From positions 1-57,347 of the forward strand of contig JAIYCU010000006.1 in assembly GCA_027487835.1 (NCBI GenBank): a DNA stretch of 57,347 nucleotides. The letters run 5' to 3'. The position numbers and the translations under genes are program-made. Numbering within the stretch: position 1 is the stretch's first letter; the number at the start of each line of letters is the position of its first letter. Below the pieces are notes generated by a model that did no database searches, was not told the DNA's origin, and worked only from the letters and a program-made list of their open reading frames with translations. This DNA comes from Bacteroidota bacterium (GTDB taxonomy: Bacteria > Bacteroidota > Bacteroidia > UKL13-3). Positions 44,976 to 53,293 of the stretch are shown here, piece by piece.

Positions 44976-46018
44976 AATACTTTAATTAATTTGCAGTAAC
45001 AGGGCTTAGGTAAATAATTATCATCATACAATAAAGGGTAATCCACCCTATTGTAGAAACTTCGTATCCAACTATTTTTATCACTGATACCCCAAAACGT
45101 TATTCCATATTGATATTGCTTGGGAACTTGATTGTAAGTTAAAACAACACTTGCGAGTAAATTTGCTTGTTCATTCAAAAGCTTTTCACTCAGAATAATA
45201 TCTTTACCTAAAGGATTGATGGAAATGTCTAATTCTGAAACATGGATTTTGTAATGATCAGCAACAACTTCTTGAAAGGAATTTGCAATTTGTGAGGGCT
45301 CTGGATAATAGGTACTAATATGCATTTGAATACCTATGCCGTCTACCTTCACCCCTCTATTTCTAAGACTATTAAAAAAAGATAAAACACTTTTTCGTTT
45401 ACTTGGGTTCGATTCAAGGTTAAAATCATTATAAAATAACAAAGCCTCAGGGTCGGCTTCACTTGCAAATAAAAAAGCCTTTTCAATATAGCCTATCCCA
45501 ATTTTTTGCTTCCAAATACTATTTCTTAAGGTTCCATCTTCATTAAAGGCCTCATTTACTACATCCCAAGCTTTTACTTTTCCTTTAAAATGACGCATTA
45601 TTGTTTGAATATGGACTTTCATTAATTGTTCCCAATCAAAAGAAGTACCCTGATACTCTAAAATCCATGGCGGTAATTGTTGATGCCAAATCAAAGTATG
45701 CCCATGTATTGTTTTATCATTATTTTGACAAAAAGAAACCAAACTATCTGCCTCAGCCCAATTAAAAACAAATGGATTAGGGTGTAGTTGTTCGGCCTTA
45801 AAAATATTCTCAGGTGTTATGCTATTAAATTGCTTTAGCGCTATTGATTTATACAAAGTATCGCTTTCTAATTCATTAAAATTAATGGCTGAACCAATTG
45901 GATAACTCGAATAGTTAAATAATCCAATGCGATCATTACAGCTATTAATTTCTTCTTTTTGGCAACCTATAAAAATTGCCATGATTAAGAATAGCTTGAT
46001 TGATTGATTTAAATTCAT
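44972..46018 (-). CDS. GH10 endo-xylanase lipoprotein
   Basis: Glycoside hydrolase family 10 enzyme of 348 residues anchored by a lipobox cysteine (IFIGC, Cys19). SITPENIFKAEQLHP, GHTLIWHQQLPPW and the acid/base Glu156 in WDVVNEAFNEDG are visible; the nucleophile is Glu262 in HVSELDI. The family cleaves beta-1,4-xylan. There is no carbohydrate-binding module and no SusCD pair. Preceded by a 158-nt AT-rich gap, followed by the coupled barrel protein. Confidence 0.9.
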   Translation of the reverse strand: MNLNQSIKLFLIMAIFIGCQKEEINSCNDRIGLFNYSSYPIGSAINFNELESDTLYKSIALKQFNSITPENIFKAEQLHPNPFVFNWAEADSLVSFCQNNDKTIHGHTLIWHQQLPPWILEYQGTSFDWEQLMKVHIQTIMRHFKGKVKAWDVVNEAFNEDGTLRNSIWKQKIGIGYIEKAFLFASEADPEALLFYNDFNLESNPSKRKSVLSFFNSLRNRGVKVDGIGIQMHISTYYPEPSQIANSFQEVVADHYKIHVSELDISINPLGKDIILSEKLLNEQANLLASVVLTYNQVPKQYQYGITFWGISDKNSWIRSFYNRVDYPLLYDDNYLPKPCYCKLIKVL

Positions 46019-46176
46019 CCTTTACTTATTGCGTTCCTAATCTATTATTTTTTTTCCTAAACAATATCAGCTTTTTAAATAATAGCAAAATTAATAATCC
46101 ATAAAAAACTAACTTTGAATTAAACCATTTAATCTTTATACCATCCTATAAATTGTAGAACAATAAAACAATAAAT
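46019..46176. other. Divergent intergenic region between GH10 and the copper monooxygenase gene
   Basis: 158 nt, strongly AT-rich; must contain promoters for both genes but no consensus -7 box was found. Confidence 0.3.
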
Positions 46177-47736
46177 ATGAAAATTAAATATACTATTTTT
46201 TTTATCGCCTTTTTCTCGTTGAATTGTATTGGTCAAACCGTAACGTGGCAAAAACAAATTTCATGTATTATTTATACCCATTGTACTAATTGCCATAATC
46301 CAAACGGACTTGCCCCTACTTCATTTATGGGTTATACGGAGGTTTATAATAACCGATTTGGAATTATGAATGCAGTTGTTACAAAAAAAATGCCTCCTAA
46401 TTTACCTGATATAAACTATTCGCATTTAGCCAATCAAAAAGTACTTTCGGAATCAGAAATAACGGCCATTAAAGAATGGGTAAATAATGGCGCACCAAGT
46501 GGCGATACCTCCAAAGCATTAAGTCCTCCAATATATAGTTCAAAGGAAGAAATAGTTTCTCCAGATTTAGTTGGAAGGATGCCAAAATTTACAATTCCTA
46601 ACACAGGTGCCGATTTATATCAAGCTTTTATTGTAAGTGAACCTAGCAATTCTGTAAATTTTATCACAGAAATTGAGGTTGTACCAGGCAATAGAAATGT
46701 GGTACACCATGTGCTGGTTTTTCAAGATACCTCTATGGCTCCAGTTAATAACGATTCAGCATACGCAGGACCAGGATATGTTGCATTTGGAGGAATAGGT
46801 AGCAGCTCTGCAAAATTAGTTTCTGCTTGGGTTCCAGGAGCCAGTACATTTAAACTACCCATTGGAATGGGGGTTAAATTGGATTTAGGTGCAAGGTTAA
46901 TTATACAAATACACTATCCAAATGGATCTGGTGGAGAAATTGATTCAACCAAATTGAATATAAAATACACAACAACTCCACTAAGAAATGTATCAACAGC
47001 ACCAGTATTAAACACCGGAAATTTAACAAATGGACCATTATTTATTCAAGCTGGTACAACTAAAACTTTAAACTCACAATACACAGTTCCTATCAATTTA
47101 ACCGCAATTTCAGTAGCACCACATGCACATTTGATTTGTAAAAAGTTTGAGGTATATGGGGTTACACTCTCAAAAGACACAATAAAATTTATCAAGATAG
47201 ATGATTGGGATTTCCATTGGCAGGGAGCTCATTCTTTTAAGCAGCCTATAAAAATTCCTGCTGGGACAATTTTATATGGAAAAGCCTTTTATGATAATAC
47301 TAGCAACAATCCACATAATCCAAGCAGTCCGCCTAAAGACGTTAAACAAGGTGAAGCCACAACTGATGAAATGATGTTAATTTATTTCAGTTATTTGAAT
47401 TATCAGAATGGAGATGAAAACATCATAATTGACACAACTTCACACCAAGCCCATTACCAAAACTGCGAACCAGCTTTAGCATCCGGAAATGAAACCAATA
47501 GTTTAAATGAAAAAAATGTGCTCATTTTCCCAAATCCAAGTTCCGAATCATTTTCAATTTTCATTGAAGGTAAAAAAGATTTTAAAGTTGAGATAATAAA
47601 TACATTAGGCGAAACGCTAGCAACTTACAATGATCAGGAACAAATTCCAGTATCAGAATTATTGAATGGAATCTATTTTGTAAAGATTAAAAAAGAGGAA
47701 TACTATTTAATTAAAAAAATATTGGTTCAAAAATAA
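46177..47736 (+). CDS. Secreted haem-c/copper type II monooxygenase-like protein with T9SS tail
   Basis: A 519-residue exported protein. The signal peptide (IGQ near residue 20) precedes a single c-type haem motif C36TNCH40. Then comes a peptidylglycine-monooxygenase-like double-domain fold with every expected copper ligand: H177-H178 (VVHHVLVF) and H246 (IHYPNG), then H316 and H318 (PHAHL), and M399 or M400 (DEMML). The C-terminal 75 residues form a type IX sorting domain (NVLIFPNPSSESF...GIYFVKI...KILVQK). So it is probably exported by the T9SS. Substrate unknown. Confidence 0.82.
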   Translation: MKIKYTIFFIAFFSLNCIGQTVTWQKQISCIIYTHCTNCHNPNGLAPTSFMGYTEVYNNRFGIMNAVVTKKMPPNLPDINYSHLANQKVLSESEITAIKEWVNNGAPSGDTSKALSPPIYSSKEEIVSPDLVGRMPKFTIPNTGADLYQAFIVSEPSNSVNFITEIEVVPGNRNVVHHVLVFQDTSMAPVNNDSAYAGPGYVAFGGIGSSSAKLVSAWVPGASTFKLPIGMGVKLDLGARLIIQIHYPNGSGGEIDSTKLNIKYTTTPLRNVSTAPVLNTGNLTNGPLFIQAGTTKTLNSQYTVPINLTAISVAPHAHLICKKFEVYGVTLSKDTIKFIKIDDWDFHWQGAHSFKQPIKIPAGTILYGKAFYDNTSNNPHNPSSPPKDVKQGEATTDEMMLIYFSYLNYQNGDENIIIDTTSHQAHYQNCEPALASGNETNSLNEKNVLIFPNPSSESFSIFIEGKKDFKVEIINTLGETLATYNDQEQIPVSELLNGIYFVKIKKEEYYLIKKILVQK

Positions 47737-47951
47737 TATTTTAAAACCAGGCAAATATTGACCCTTTTGTTTAAGTTGTTATTTTAATCATAGCTTTACT
47801 TATTCTTTATTTAATAAGCTCATTTGCATTTTGGTTTTTTCTATTGCACTAGTAGCTGATACTCCTGCCACTTTATTATATTTTTCCATAGAAAATAAAC
47901 TCTTTTATTTTGCAGCATTCATAGTAGCAAAATGCCTTTTGTTGAACCAAA
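47737..47951. other. Convergent intergenic region right of the copper monooxygenase gene
   Basis: AT-rich; a hydrophobic open stretch (about 47831-48028 plus strand) overlaps the 7TM gene and is not supported as coding. Nothing else seen. Confidence 0.3.
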
Positions 47952-48674
47952 CTAGGAGCCTGAAAGATTTTGCTTCAGTAATTGTCTTATTGAGGTTAAG
48001 TGTCCAAATAAAACTATTGGCACAATAAAGGTTGGCAAGCAGCTAAATGGAAAACTAAAAATTGCAATATTGGGTTGATCAAAAGCAAATTTCTGAATGG
48101 GTGTAGGTGCAGAAAACAATGCATTCACCACGATATTAATTAAAAGTCCCAGACAAATAAAGTTCCAAGCTAAAACTACTCGTTTACTTACAATCATTTT
48201 TGTTAGTCCAAAATAGGCTATAAATGGAGCAGTAATACCTGCAATGATATCAAAGTTCCTGCCTTCAAAAGTCATGAGCCCTGGAATTGTTTTATGAAGA
48301 AAAAGCCAATATAAAACCAATTCAACAGGAATTCTTACTACATTTAAATAGGTCAAGTTTTGGAGGGGTAAACTATCAATAAATTGTCTTCCTTTTGAAG
48401 TTGCAAATAATAAAAATATGGTAATAAAGGTCGGCAAGATTCCCATCACTACAATTTTTGGTGGAAAAGAATTTATATCGTTTTGGTAAACATTTTTATA
48501 GGTTAGAACAGCTTGTAGGGTCAACCAAAATGTTAAACCAATAAAAATAGGAGTTGCCATTTTTCGAGTTTGTTCAGCCTTTGAATTTCTAATTGCCCAT
48601 ATAAAAAGCCACAAAGTAGAAATAGTTGTGAGTTCAAAAATTAAAGAAATATAGCTTGGCAGGTTGTTTATCAT
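47952..48674 (-). CDS. Hypothetical seven-transmembrane protein
   Basis: A 240-residue integral membrane protein with about seven predicted helices (strong ones near residues 8-28, 42-60, 73-92, 113-130, 138-158, 165-187 and 205-227). The segment NVVRIPVELVLYWLFLHK and TFEGRNFDIIAGITAPF may be a conserved loop, but I cannot place it in a named family. It starts the accessory, mostly leftward gene string. Confidence 0.6.
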   Translation of the reverse strand: MINNLPSYISLIFELTTISTLWLFIWAIRNSKAEQTRKMATPIFIGLTFWLTLQAVLTYKNVYQNDINSFPPKIVVMGILPTFITIFLLFATSKGRQFIDSLPLQNLTYLNVVRIPVELVLYWLFLHKTIPGLMTFEGRNFDIIAGITAPFIAYFGLTKMIVSKRVVLAWNFICLGLLINIVVNALFSAPTPIQKFAFDQPNIAIFSFPFSCLPTFIVPIVLFGHLTSIRQLLKQNLSGS

Positions 48675-48720
48675 ATGATTATCTATTTTTGGGCTATTCT
48701 ATTATCCAGTTCTTATTGTG

Positions 48721-49146
48721 TTAAAATATTTGATTTTCTAAATTTTCAATTTTTTCTTTAAGGTCTTTTGGAAAAGCTATTTTTTCATGGCGTGTAAAAT
48801 CAAACATTACGATAATATCCTGAGCTTCGGCTGCAATATCTCCTTTGTCGTTAATTATTCTATGGGACATGCTAAAACTTGTGTTTCTTATAGCATCAAC
48901 TCGTGACAGAATTGTTACTTGTCCAGGATAAAATAAGGGCTGTTTAAAGTCACATTTAGAAGATGCAAGGATTGGTCCAATATTGGTTTTTCTATGCGAT
49001 TCGGTTAAACAAATATTGTCCCAATAATTAACTCTTGCTGCCTGAACATACTTAAAGAACGCAACATTATTTACGTGTCCAAAATAGTCAAGCTCGCTCC
49101 AATCAATTCTGAGTTGCAGTTTTATTGGAAAGTTTATTGTTGTCAT
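48721..49146 (-). CDS. Acyl-CoA thioesterase (4-hydroxybenzoyl-CoA thioesterase type hot-dog)
   Basis: A 141-residue hot-dog fold protein. The family motif is DWSELDYFGHVNNVAFFKY, whose Asp20 is the usual catalytic acid. The second half is typical: SFSMSHRIINDKGDIAAEAQ. The enzyme probably hydrolyses acyl-CoA or aryl-CoA; the substrate is not readable. It is a single gene between a 7TM protein and a 590-nt gap with the tandem repeat. Confidence 0.8.
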   Translation of the reverse strand: MTTINFPIKLQLRIDWSELDYFGHVNNVAFFKYVQAARVNYWDNICLTESHRKTNIGPILASSKCDFKQPLFYPGQVTILSRVDAIRNTSFSMSHRIINDKGDIAAEAQDIIVMFDFTRHEKIAFPKDLKEKIENLENQIF

Positions 49147-49181
49147 TGCTTATTTTCATTGGCCTTGCTTTTTTTGCAATT

Positions 49182-49230
49182 GCCGCTAACGATAGACTAT
49201 GAAAAAACCTTTCCATAGTTTGATAACTGA
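49182..49230 (+). repeat. Truncated copy A of the intergenic CTAAC element
   Basis: Begins GCCGCTAACG, like the start of the complete elements, but the rest has diverged. Next to it a partial inverted repeat (CTATG-AAA...TTTCCATAG, about 49195-49220) could form a hairpin. Confidence 0.35.
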
Positions 49231-49268
49231 AAGTTATTATTAAATTAGAGAAAAGCAAGTGACTAAAG

Positions 49269-49613
49269 AAGGGCGGGTCATCAATAAGGCAAAATTTGTC
49301 TTCAATAAGGCTTGGCGAGTCATCAATAAGACAAAATTTGCCTTCAATAAGGCTTGGCGAGTCATCAATAAGACAAAATTTGCCTTCCATAAGGCTTGGC
49401 GAGTCATCAATAAGACAAAATTTGTCATAAATAAGGCTTGGCGGGTCATCAATAAGACAAAATTTGCCTTCCATAAGGCTTGGCGGGTCATCAATAAGAC
49501 AAAAATTGCCTTCCATATGGCTTGGCGAATCATCAATAAGACAAAATTTGCCTTCAATAAGGCTTGACGAGTCATCAATAAGACAAAATTTGCCTTCAAT
49601 AATGCCCGACGAC
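49269..49613. repeat. Eight-unit 42-bp tandem array with central dyad
   Basis: Units of exactly 42 bp (the GTCATCAATAAG block recurs at 49277, 49319, 49361, 49403, 49445, 49487, 49529 and 49571; one copy reads ATCA). Each carries a near-perfect dyad around AAAATTT (GRCAAA-A-TTTGYC), and most junctions can form a GCCTT-CAAT-AAGGC hairpin. All of it is open in several frames because the unit holds no stop codon and its length is a multiple of three; that alone does not make it a gene. It fills the divergent gap between the thioesterase and HxlR genes. Confidence 0.92.
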
Positions 49614-49740
49614 CCTACATACAGATTTACTTTTTAGTCGATAGGTATGTAAATATCAAAGATTGCTCCTTTATTCAATTCACTTGTCTAAAACAGATAG
49701 ATAGTCAATTTAAAGTGTATTAGTACAAAATTATAGACCA
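49614..49740. other. Region between the tandem array and the HxlR gene
   Basis: AT-rich, no coding frame of note; presumably contains the HxlR promoter (candidate TA-rich sequence about 49715-49735, no clear consensus match). Confidence 0.3.
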
Positions 49741-50079
49741 ATGGAAAAAACAAGAAAGAATAAGGACTTTAACCCCAATAATTGCCCTGTTACACATTGT
49801 ATGAACAAAATTGGTGGCAAGTGGAAGCCGATTGTGATTTTCCTAATTAATATGGGTAAAAACAGGTTTAGCCTTTTACAAAAAGCTATTCCTGATATTT
49901 CTAAACAAATGTTGGTAAACCAATTGAGAGAAATGGAAGAAGATAATCTGATTGAACGTATAATTTATGCTGAAATTCCACCACGCGTAGAATATCGTTT
50001 GACCGAACACGGTAAAACTGTTTTGCCTATTATCGCAGTGATGGCAAATTGGGGTAAAGTTGATATGGGAATTTCGTAG
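49741..50079 (+). CDS. HxlR-family winged-helix regulator
   Basis: A 112-residue DNA-binding protein. The core is CPVTHCMNKIGGKWKPIVIF (Cys15 at the usual redox/effector position), a helix-turn-helix including ISKQMLVNQLREMEEDNLI, and the wing VEYRLTEHGKTVLPII. HxlR proteins usually repress or activate a neighbouring oxidoreductase; here the SDR gene lies convergent downstream, and the thioesterase is divergent upstream behind the 42-bp array. Confidence 0.88.
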   Translation: MEKTRKNKDFNPNNCPVTHCMNKIGGKWKPIVIFLINMGKNRFSLLQKAIPDISKQMLVNQLREMEEDNLIERIIYAEIPPRVEYRLTEHGKTVLPIIAVMANWGKVDMGIS

Positions 50080-50272
50080 GTATAATTATTTGGAAGTTGG
50101 GTGTTCGCTTTTTCCATTGCGCCTGAAGTTTTGAGAAGAGGCGATTTTAAGCACCAAATTTCAGTATTGCACATAAATTTATGCGAAAAAATGCCGTAGA
50201 ATTAATCATAGAATCAGACATTTTGCAAACTGGTATTGTGCATTGGTTCATTTAAACATCTGTAAATATGTA
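50080..50272. other. Convergent intergenic region between HxlR and SDR genes
   Basis: No coding frame. Around 50135-50175 there is GAGGCGATTTTAAGCACC followed by AAATTTCAGTATTGCAC, which resembles the middle of copies C and G but is too weak to call a full copy. Confidence 0.3.
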
Positions 50273-51052
50273 TTAATCTTTGTCTAACATATTTCGTGAA
50301 ACTTTTAAAACTAAGGCTCTTGGTATAAATCTTATAGAGTTGGACATTATATAGTTCATAAAACCGTGAATGGCAACAGCCTTTCCCTTTATCATTGAAC
50401 TGTAACCATATTCAGCAACTTCTTTAGCTGTAGGCAATCTTTTGCCTTTAAATAGTTTACTTTCGTCTAGTCCTCCAGCTGCTTGAAAACCTGTTTCGGT
50501 CGCACCCGGACAAAGTGCAGTTATTGAAATCCCTTTGTCACTTACTTCATTGCTAACAGCTTCAGTAAAGCTTAATACATAAGCTTTGGTTGCAAAATAC
50601 ACCGCCATTGTTGGTCCTGGTTGAAATGATGCAGTTGAAGCCACATTCATTATTTTCCCACTACTTCGCTTAATCATATCTTGAAGATAGAGTTTAGTAA
50701 ACAATGTCAAAGTAGTGATGTTCAAATTAATCATTTCAAGTTCTTTATTCCAATCGGTTGCAGCAAACATTCCATAGTCCCCAAACCCAGCATTATTTAT
50801 TAGGTAGTCAACTTGAATATTTTGTTCGGTGGTTTCATCATAAATTTCTTTTGCAGAATTGATTGCTGAAAGATCTTTTCCAATAGTATAAACTGTAACC
50901 TTAAATTGTTTTTCCCAATCAGTTTTAAGTTCGTCCAACTTAGATTTGTTTCTAGCTACTAAAACTAAATCGCCACCTTTTGAGGCATGAATTTTAGCCA
51001 ATTCCAATCCAATTCCGTTTGATGCTCCAGTTATTAGTGCCGTATTTTTCAT
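50273..51052 (-). CDS. Short-chain dehydrogenase/reductase
   Basis: NAD(P)-dependent oxidoreductase of 259 residues. Nucleotide-binding TGASNGIG (8-15), NNAGFGDYG, and the catalytic S139, Y152 and K156 in NVAST...VYFATKAYV. The protein lacks a long substrate-determining insertion, so the substrate is open. It is convergent with the HxlR gene, the kind of partner such regulators often control. Confidence 0.87.
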   Translation of the reverse strand: MKNTALITGASNGIGLELAKIHASKGGDLVLVARNKSKLDELKTDWEKQFKVTVYTIGKDLSAINSAKEIYDETTEQNIQVDYLINNAGFGDYGMFAATDWNKELEMINLNITTLTLFTKLYLQDMIKRSSGKIMNVASTASFQPGPTMAVYFATKAYVLSFTEAVSNEVSDKGISITALCPGATETGFQAAGGLDESKLFKGKRLPTAKEVAEYGYSSMIKGKAVAIHGFMNYIMSNSIRFIPRALVLKVSRNMLDKD

Positions 51053-51100
51053 TTTCTAATTTTTAAGTTGTTCAATTCTTTCGGCCAATTTTTTAAAATG

Positions 51101-51170
51101 ACCACTAACGTTTTTGGGTATTGTGAAGGTGGCAATTTTAACCACAAATGCATATTCTAAACACTTATTT
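51101..51170 (+). repeat. Copy C of the intergenic CTAAC element
   Basis: ACCACTAACGTTTTTGGG, then AAGGTGGCAATTTTAACCAC and ACAAATGCATAT; the same blocks in the same order occur in copy G at 56306-56376. It lies between two leftward genes, in plus orientation. Confidence 0.6.
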
Positions 51171-51243
51171 CCAATTTACGAAAAACTGGCATAAAAAGCA
51201 CTAAACCGTCGCTTTTGTCAAATTTGTGAATATGGAGTATTTT

Positions 51244-51591
51244 TTATTTCTGCCTTCTTAATTGAAGTTCTCTCATGAACAAAAACAAAGGAAACCCAAA
51301 TGCATAAGCAACGCATAATGTCAATAAAAGATATAACCAAATTCTTTTCATTTCTAGTCGAAGACCCTCCACAAGTATAAAAAATGTTCCTGCAATTGTT
51401 CCCGTCCAAAAATCGAAACTCAAACTTTTCGCATAATAATTATCTGTCCAGGTACTCATAATAAACTCAACACTGTCAAAGTTGCCTTTGTGTTCAACAA
51501 TACCAAGCAGGGCAAAATAAAAAGTAAGCCCACCACCTAGTATTGTTAAAAGAAGATAGAAGTAATGTTTGTTGTTTAATATCCAATTCAT
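51244..51591 (-). CDS. DUF2834 family membrane protein
   Basis: A 115-residue protein with about three transmembrane helices. Family landmarks are NYYAKSLSFDFWTGTIAGTF and EGLRLEMKRIWLYLL, then AYAFGFPLFLFMREL. The function of DUF2834 is unknown. Its ATG overlaps the stop of a broken upstream frame by the ATGA arrangement, suggesting it was once translationally coupled. Confidence 0.7.
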   Translation of the reverse strand: MNWILNNKHYFYLLLTILGGGLTFYFALLGIVEHKGNFDSVEFIMSTWTDNYYAKSLSFDFWTGTIAGTFFILVEGLRLEMKRIWLYLLLTLCVAYAFGFPLFLFMRELQLRRQK

Positions 51592-51815
51592 GACGGTTGT
51601 AGTTTTAAGTATTGTTCAATTTCGGTTACTGCGTTGTCAAGTCCATTTTCGTTTCTAATTTGTTATCCCATGGCTAGAACATTGTTTTTAATTGTATATT
51701 CTTTTGTTTTGTCTGCAAGTCCAATTGCTGTAATGTCAAAATCCCAATGGTCGGTAACAACAATATCCGTTGTACTATATTTCTTTAAAATTTGTTGCTT
51801 TTTTAATTTATGATT
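51588..51815 (-). pseudogene. Remnant of an unrecognised gene, interrupted by TAA
   Basis: In one frame upstream of DUF2834, 50 codons with protein-like composition (ILKKYSTTDIVVTDHWDFD, then ITAIGLADKTKEYTIKNN) run to a TAA at 51663-51665. The same frame continues QIRNENGLDNAVTEIEQYL to a TGA overlapping the DUF2834 ATG. No in-frame ATG precedes it. It looks like a gene that lost its start and gained one stop (TAT/TAC to TAA would do it). Family unknown. Confidence 0.55.
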
Positions 51816-51934
51816 CTATTTAAAAATTGTCCAAACTCATAACCATTCCGCCATAGCACTATTATTAGGGCAGCAACTACTACCGGGAATAAAATTTTAA
51901 AGTAGTTAGTTTTGAAAAATTCTTCTTTTGTCAT
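51803..51934 (-). CDS. Possible 43-residue single-TM small protein
   Basis: ATG-started frame: MTKEEFFKTNYFKILF, then a hydrophobic stretch PVVVAALIIVLW (about 17-28) and a polar tail. Such a small membrane protein could be real: composition and topology are sensible and the N-terminus is charged. No homologue is recalled, and a slight overlap with the neighbouring remnant frame leaves doubt. Confidence 0.4.
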   Translation of the reverse strand: MTKEEFFKTNYFKILFPVVVAALIIVLWRNGYEFGQFLNRIIN

Positions 51935-52071
51935 AATTCTATTTCTTATTATGTGTGTTTTGTGTTTAAAATCTTCTCATTTTTAATCAAGATTTTTTGC
52001 TCCAATGATATTCGGTGTTTGTCCTAAACAAACAGAAGTAAAAAGTATGAATGTATATGTGATGACATATC

Positions 52072-53124
52072 TCATAAATTACAACTCACAAATGTTTTTC
52101 CATCGAAAAAGTATAAACCAGATTCTCTAGTCCCCACCCAAAGATTTCCGTTTTTATCTTCCAAAATTTCCCAAATCCAAGGATTGATTAGTCCATCTTT
52201 AAAATAAGTGAAAGTTTTGCCATCGTAACGTCTAAGACCATCACTGGCTCCAAACCAAAGATTTCCGTTTTTGTCTTCTATAATTCGGGTGACTTCGCTT
52301 GACAAACCATCTTTTGATGTAAAACTTGTAAATGTTTTTCCATCATACCGATAGGCTCCTCCCCAATTGCTGAACCAAATATTTCCGTTTTTGTCTTGCA
52401 ATTGAGGCCAGCCCCAATTATGAGCTTTTGGTTTAGGTCCATTTTGAAATAAATCCATGGGTTTGAGGTTGGTTACTAATTTTCCATCGTAATGAAAAAC
52501 ACCTTCATTGGTTCGACTACCTAACCAAATGTTACCTGTATTATCTTCTAATATGCGTTCTACCTTATCATTACTGGTCAAAAAGCCATTTGTGGCTTCA
52601 TTCATTGGAAAATGTGTAAAAGATTTGCCATCGTAAATATAAACACCATCAATCGTTACAAACCATATTTTTCCGTTTTTTGATTGTAACATATTGTATA
52701 CCCAATGAGTTTGAAAGTAGGGATTCTTATTAGGAGGCAGATTTTTTGGTAAAGGAATCTGGATTTTGGAAAATGTCTTCCCATTATAAAGACAAAGTCC
52801 CACTTCAGTACCCACCCAAATTTTACCCTCTTTATCTTCCATAATGCAATAAATTTTATTACAATCTAGTCCATCGTTTATGGTAAATTGGTTAAAAGAT
52901 TTTCCGTCATACTTATAAAGTCCTTTATCTGTGGTTCCGAACCAAAGGTTTCCTGATTTGTCCTGCAGAAAACGCTGAACAATGCCATTCCCTATATTTT
53001 TTATTAGTTTTGAATTATCCTTTTCTTCTGGTAAATCTTTTTTAACTGGTCCGTTGCAGGCTATCCCCATAAGTGTTATTGTGAGAAAAGTAAGAATTAG
53101 TATTTGTAATATTATTTTTTTCAT
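52072..53124 (-). CDS. Lipoprotein with seven two-component-regulator-type propeller repeats
   Basis: A 350-residue lipoprotein (lipobox GIAC) made almost entirely of seven Reg_prop repeats of the pattern LWFGTTDKGLYKYDGKSF: six match well (e.g. IWVGTEVGLCLYNGKTF, LWFGASDGLRRYDGKTF, LWVGTRESGLYFFDGKTF). Seven repeats fit a single seven-bladed propeller. In hybrid two-component systems this propeller senses polysaccharides, but here there is no kinase domain and no TM helix, so it may be a stand-alone surface receptor or scaffold. Flanked by CTAAC elements. Confidence 0.82.
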   Translation of the reverse strand: MKKIILQILILTFLTITLMGIACNGPVKKDLPEEKDNSKLIKNIGNGIVQRFLQDKSGNLWFGTTDKGLYKYDGKSFNQFTINDGLDCNKIYCIMEDKEGKIWVGTEVGLCLYNGKTFSKIQIPLPKNLPPNKNPYFQTHWVYNMLQSKNGKIWFVTIDGVYIYDGKSFTHFPMNEATNGFLTSNDKVERILEDNTGNIWLGSRTNEGVFHYDGKLVTNLKPMDLFQNGPKPKAHNWGWPQLQDKNGNIWFSNWGGAYRYDGKTFTSFTSKDGLSSEVTRIIEDKNGNLWFGASDGLRRYDGKTFTYFKDGLINPWIWEILEDKNGNLWVGTRESGLYFFDGKTFVSCNL

Positions 53125-53187
53125 TTTTCAAATAGTCGTGAGGTTTTATTATATATTTATCGGTTTGGGTGTCGCTCAGCAAGGACC

Positions 53188-53283
53188 GCCAACGTTTGGC
53201 AGCTAACAAAAAGGCGGGACTTTTACCACAAAACTGCCTTTGGAACACCTAGCCCTTTCTATTGCAAATGTGCTGTTAGCGGT
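53188..53283 (+). repeat. Copy D of the intergenic CTAAC element
   Basis: Begins with the inverted repeat GCCAA-CGT-TTGGC (53188-53200), followed by AGCTAACAAAAAGGCGGGAC, and ends GTGCTGTTAGCGG. The 56 bp at 53225-53280 align without gaps to 56378-56433 in copy G with 44 identical positions (counted by eye). The ends GCTAAC and GTTAGC (53202-53280) are inverted copies, 79 bp apart end to end. Confidence 0.65.
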
Positions 53284-53293
53284 ATGTTCTTTT

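Noticed and set aside
47831-48028. Small hydrophobic protein right of the copper monooxygenase
   Set aside because: The frame would start with TTG, overlaps the 7TM gene, and hydrophobic stretches occur by chance in several frames of this T-rich gap.
49103-49599. Long open frames on both strands across the tandem repeat
   Set aside because: The 42-bp unit has no stop codon in several frames and its length is a multiple of three, so open frames arise automatically. The peptides are pure repeats without signal or domain, and one overlaps the thioesterase start.
49269-49613. CRISPR array
   Set aside because: Units are contiguous and nearly identical over the whole 42 bp; there are no unique spacers and no cas genes.
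53202-53280. Copy D as a bona fide integron attC site
   Set aside because: The ends GCTAAC/GTTAGC are inverted, but the core triplets do not fit RYYYAAC and GTTRRRY, the inner part is not clearly palindromic, and there is no integrase. Kept only as a hypothesis in the findings.
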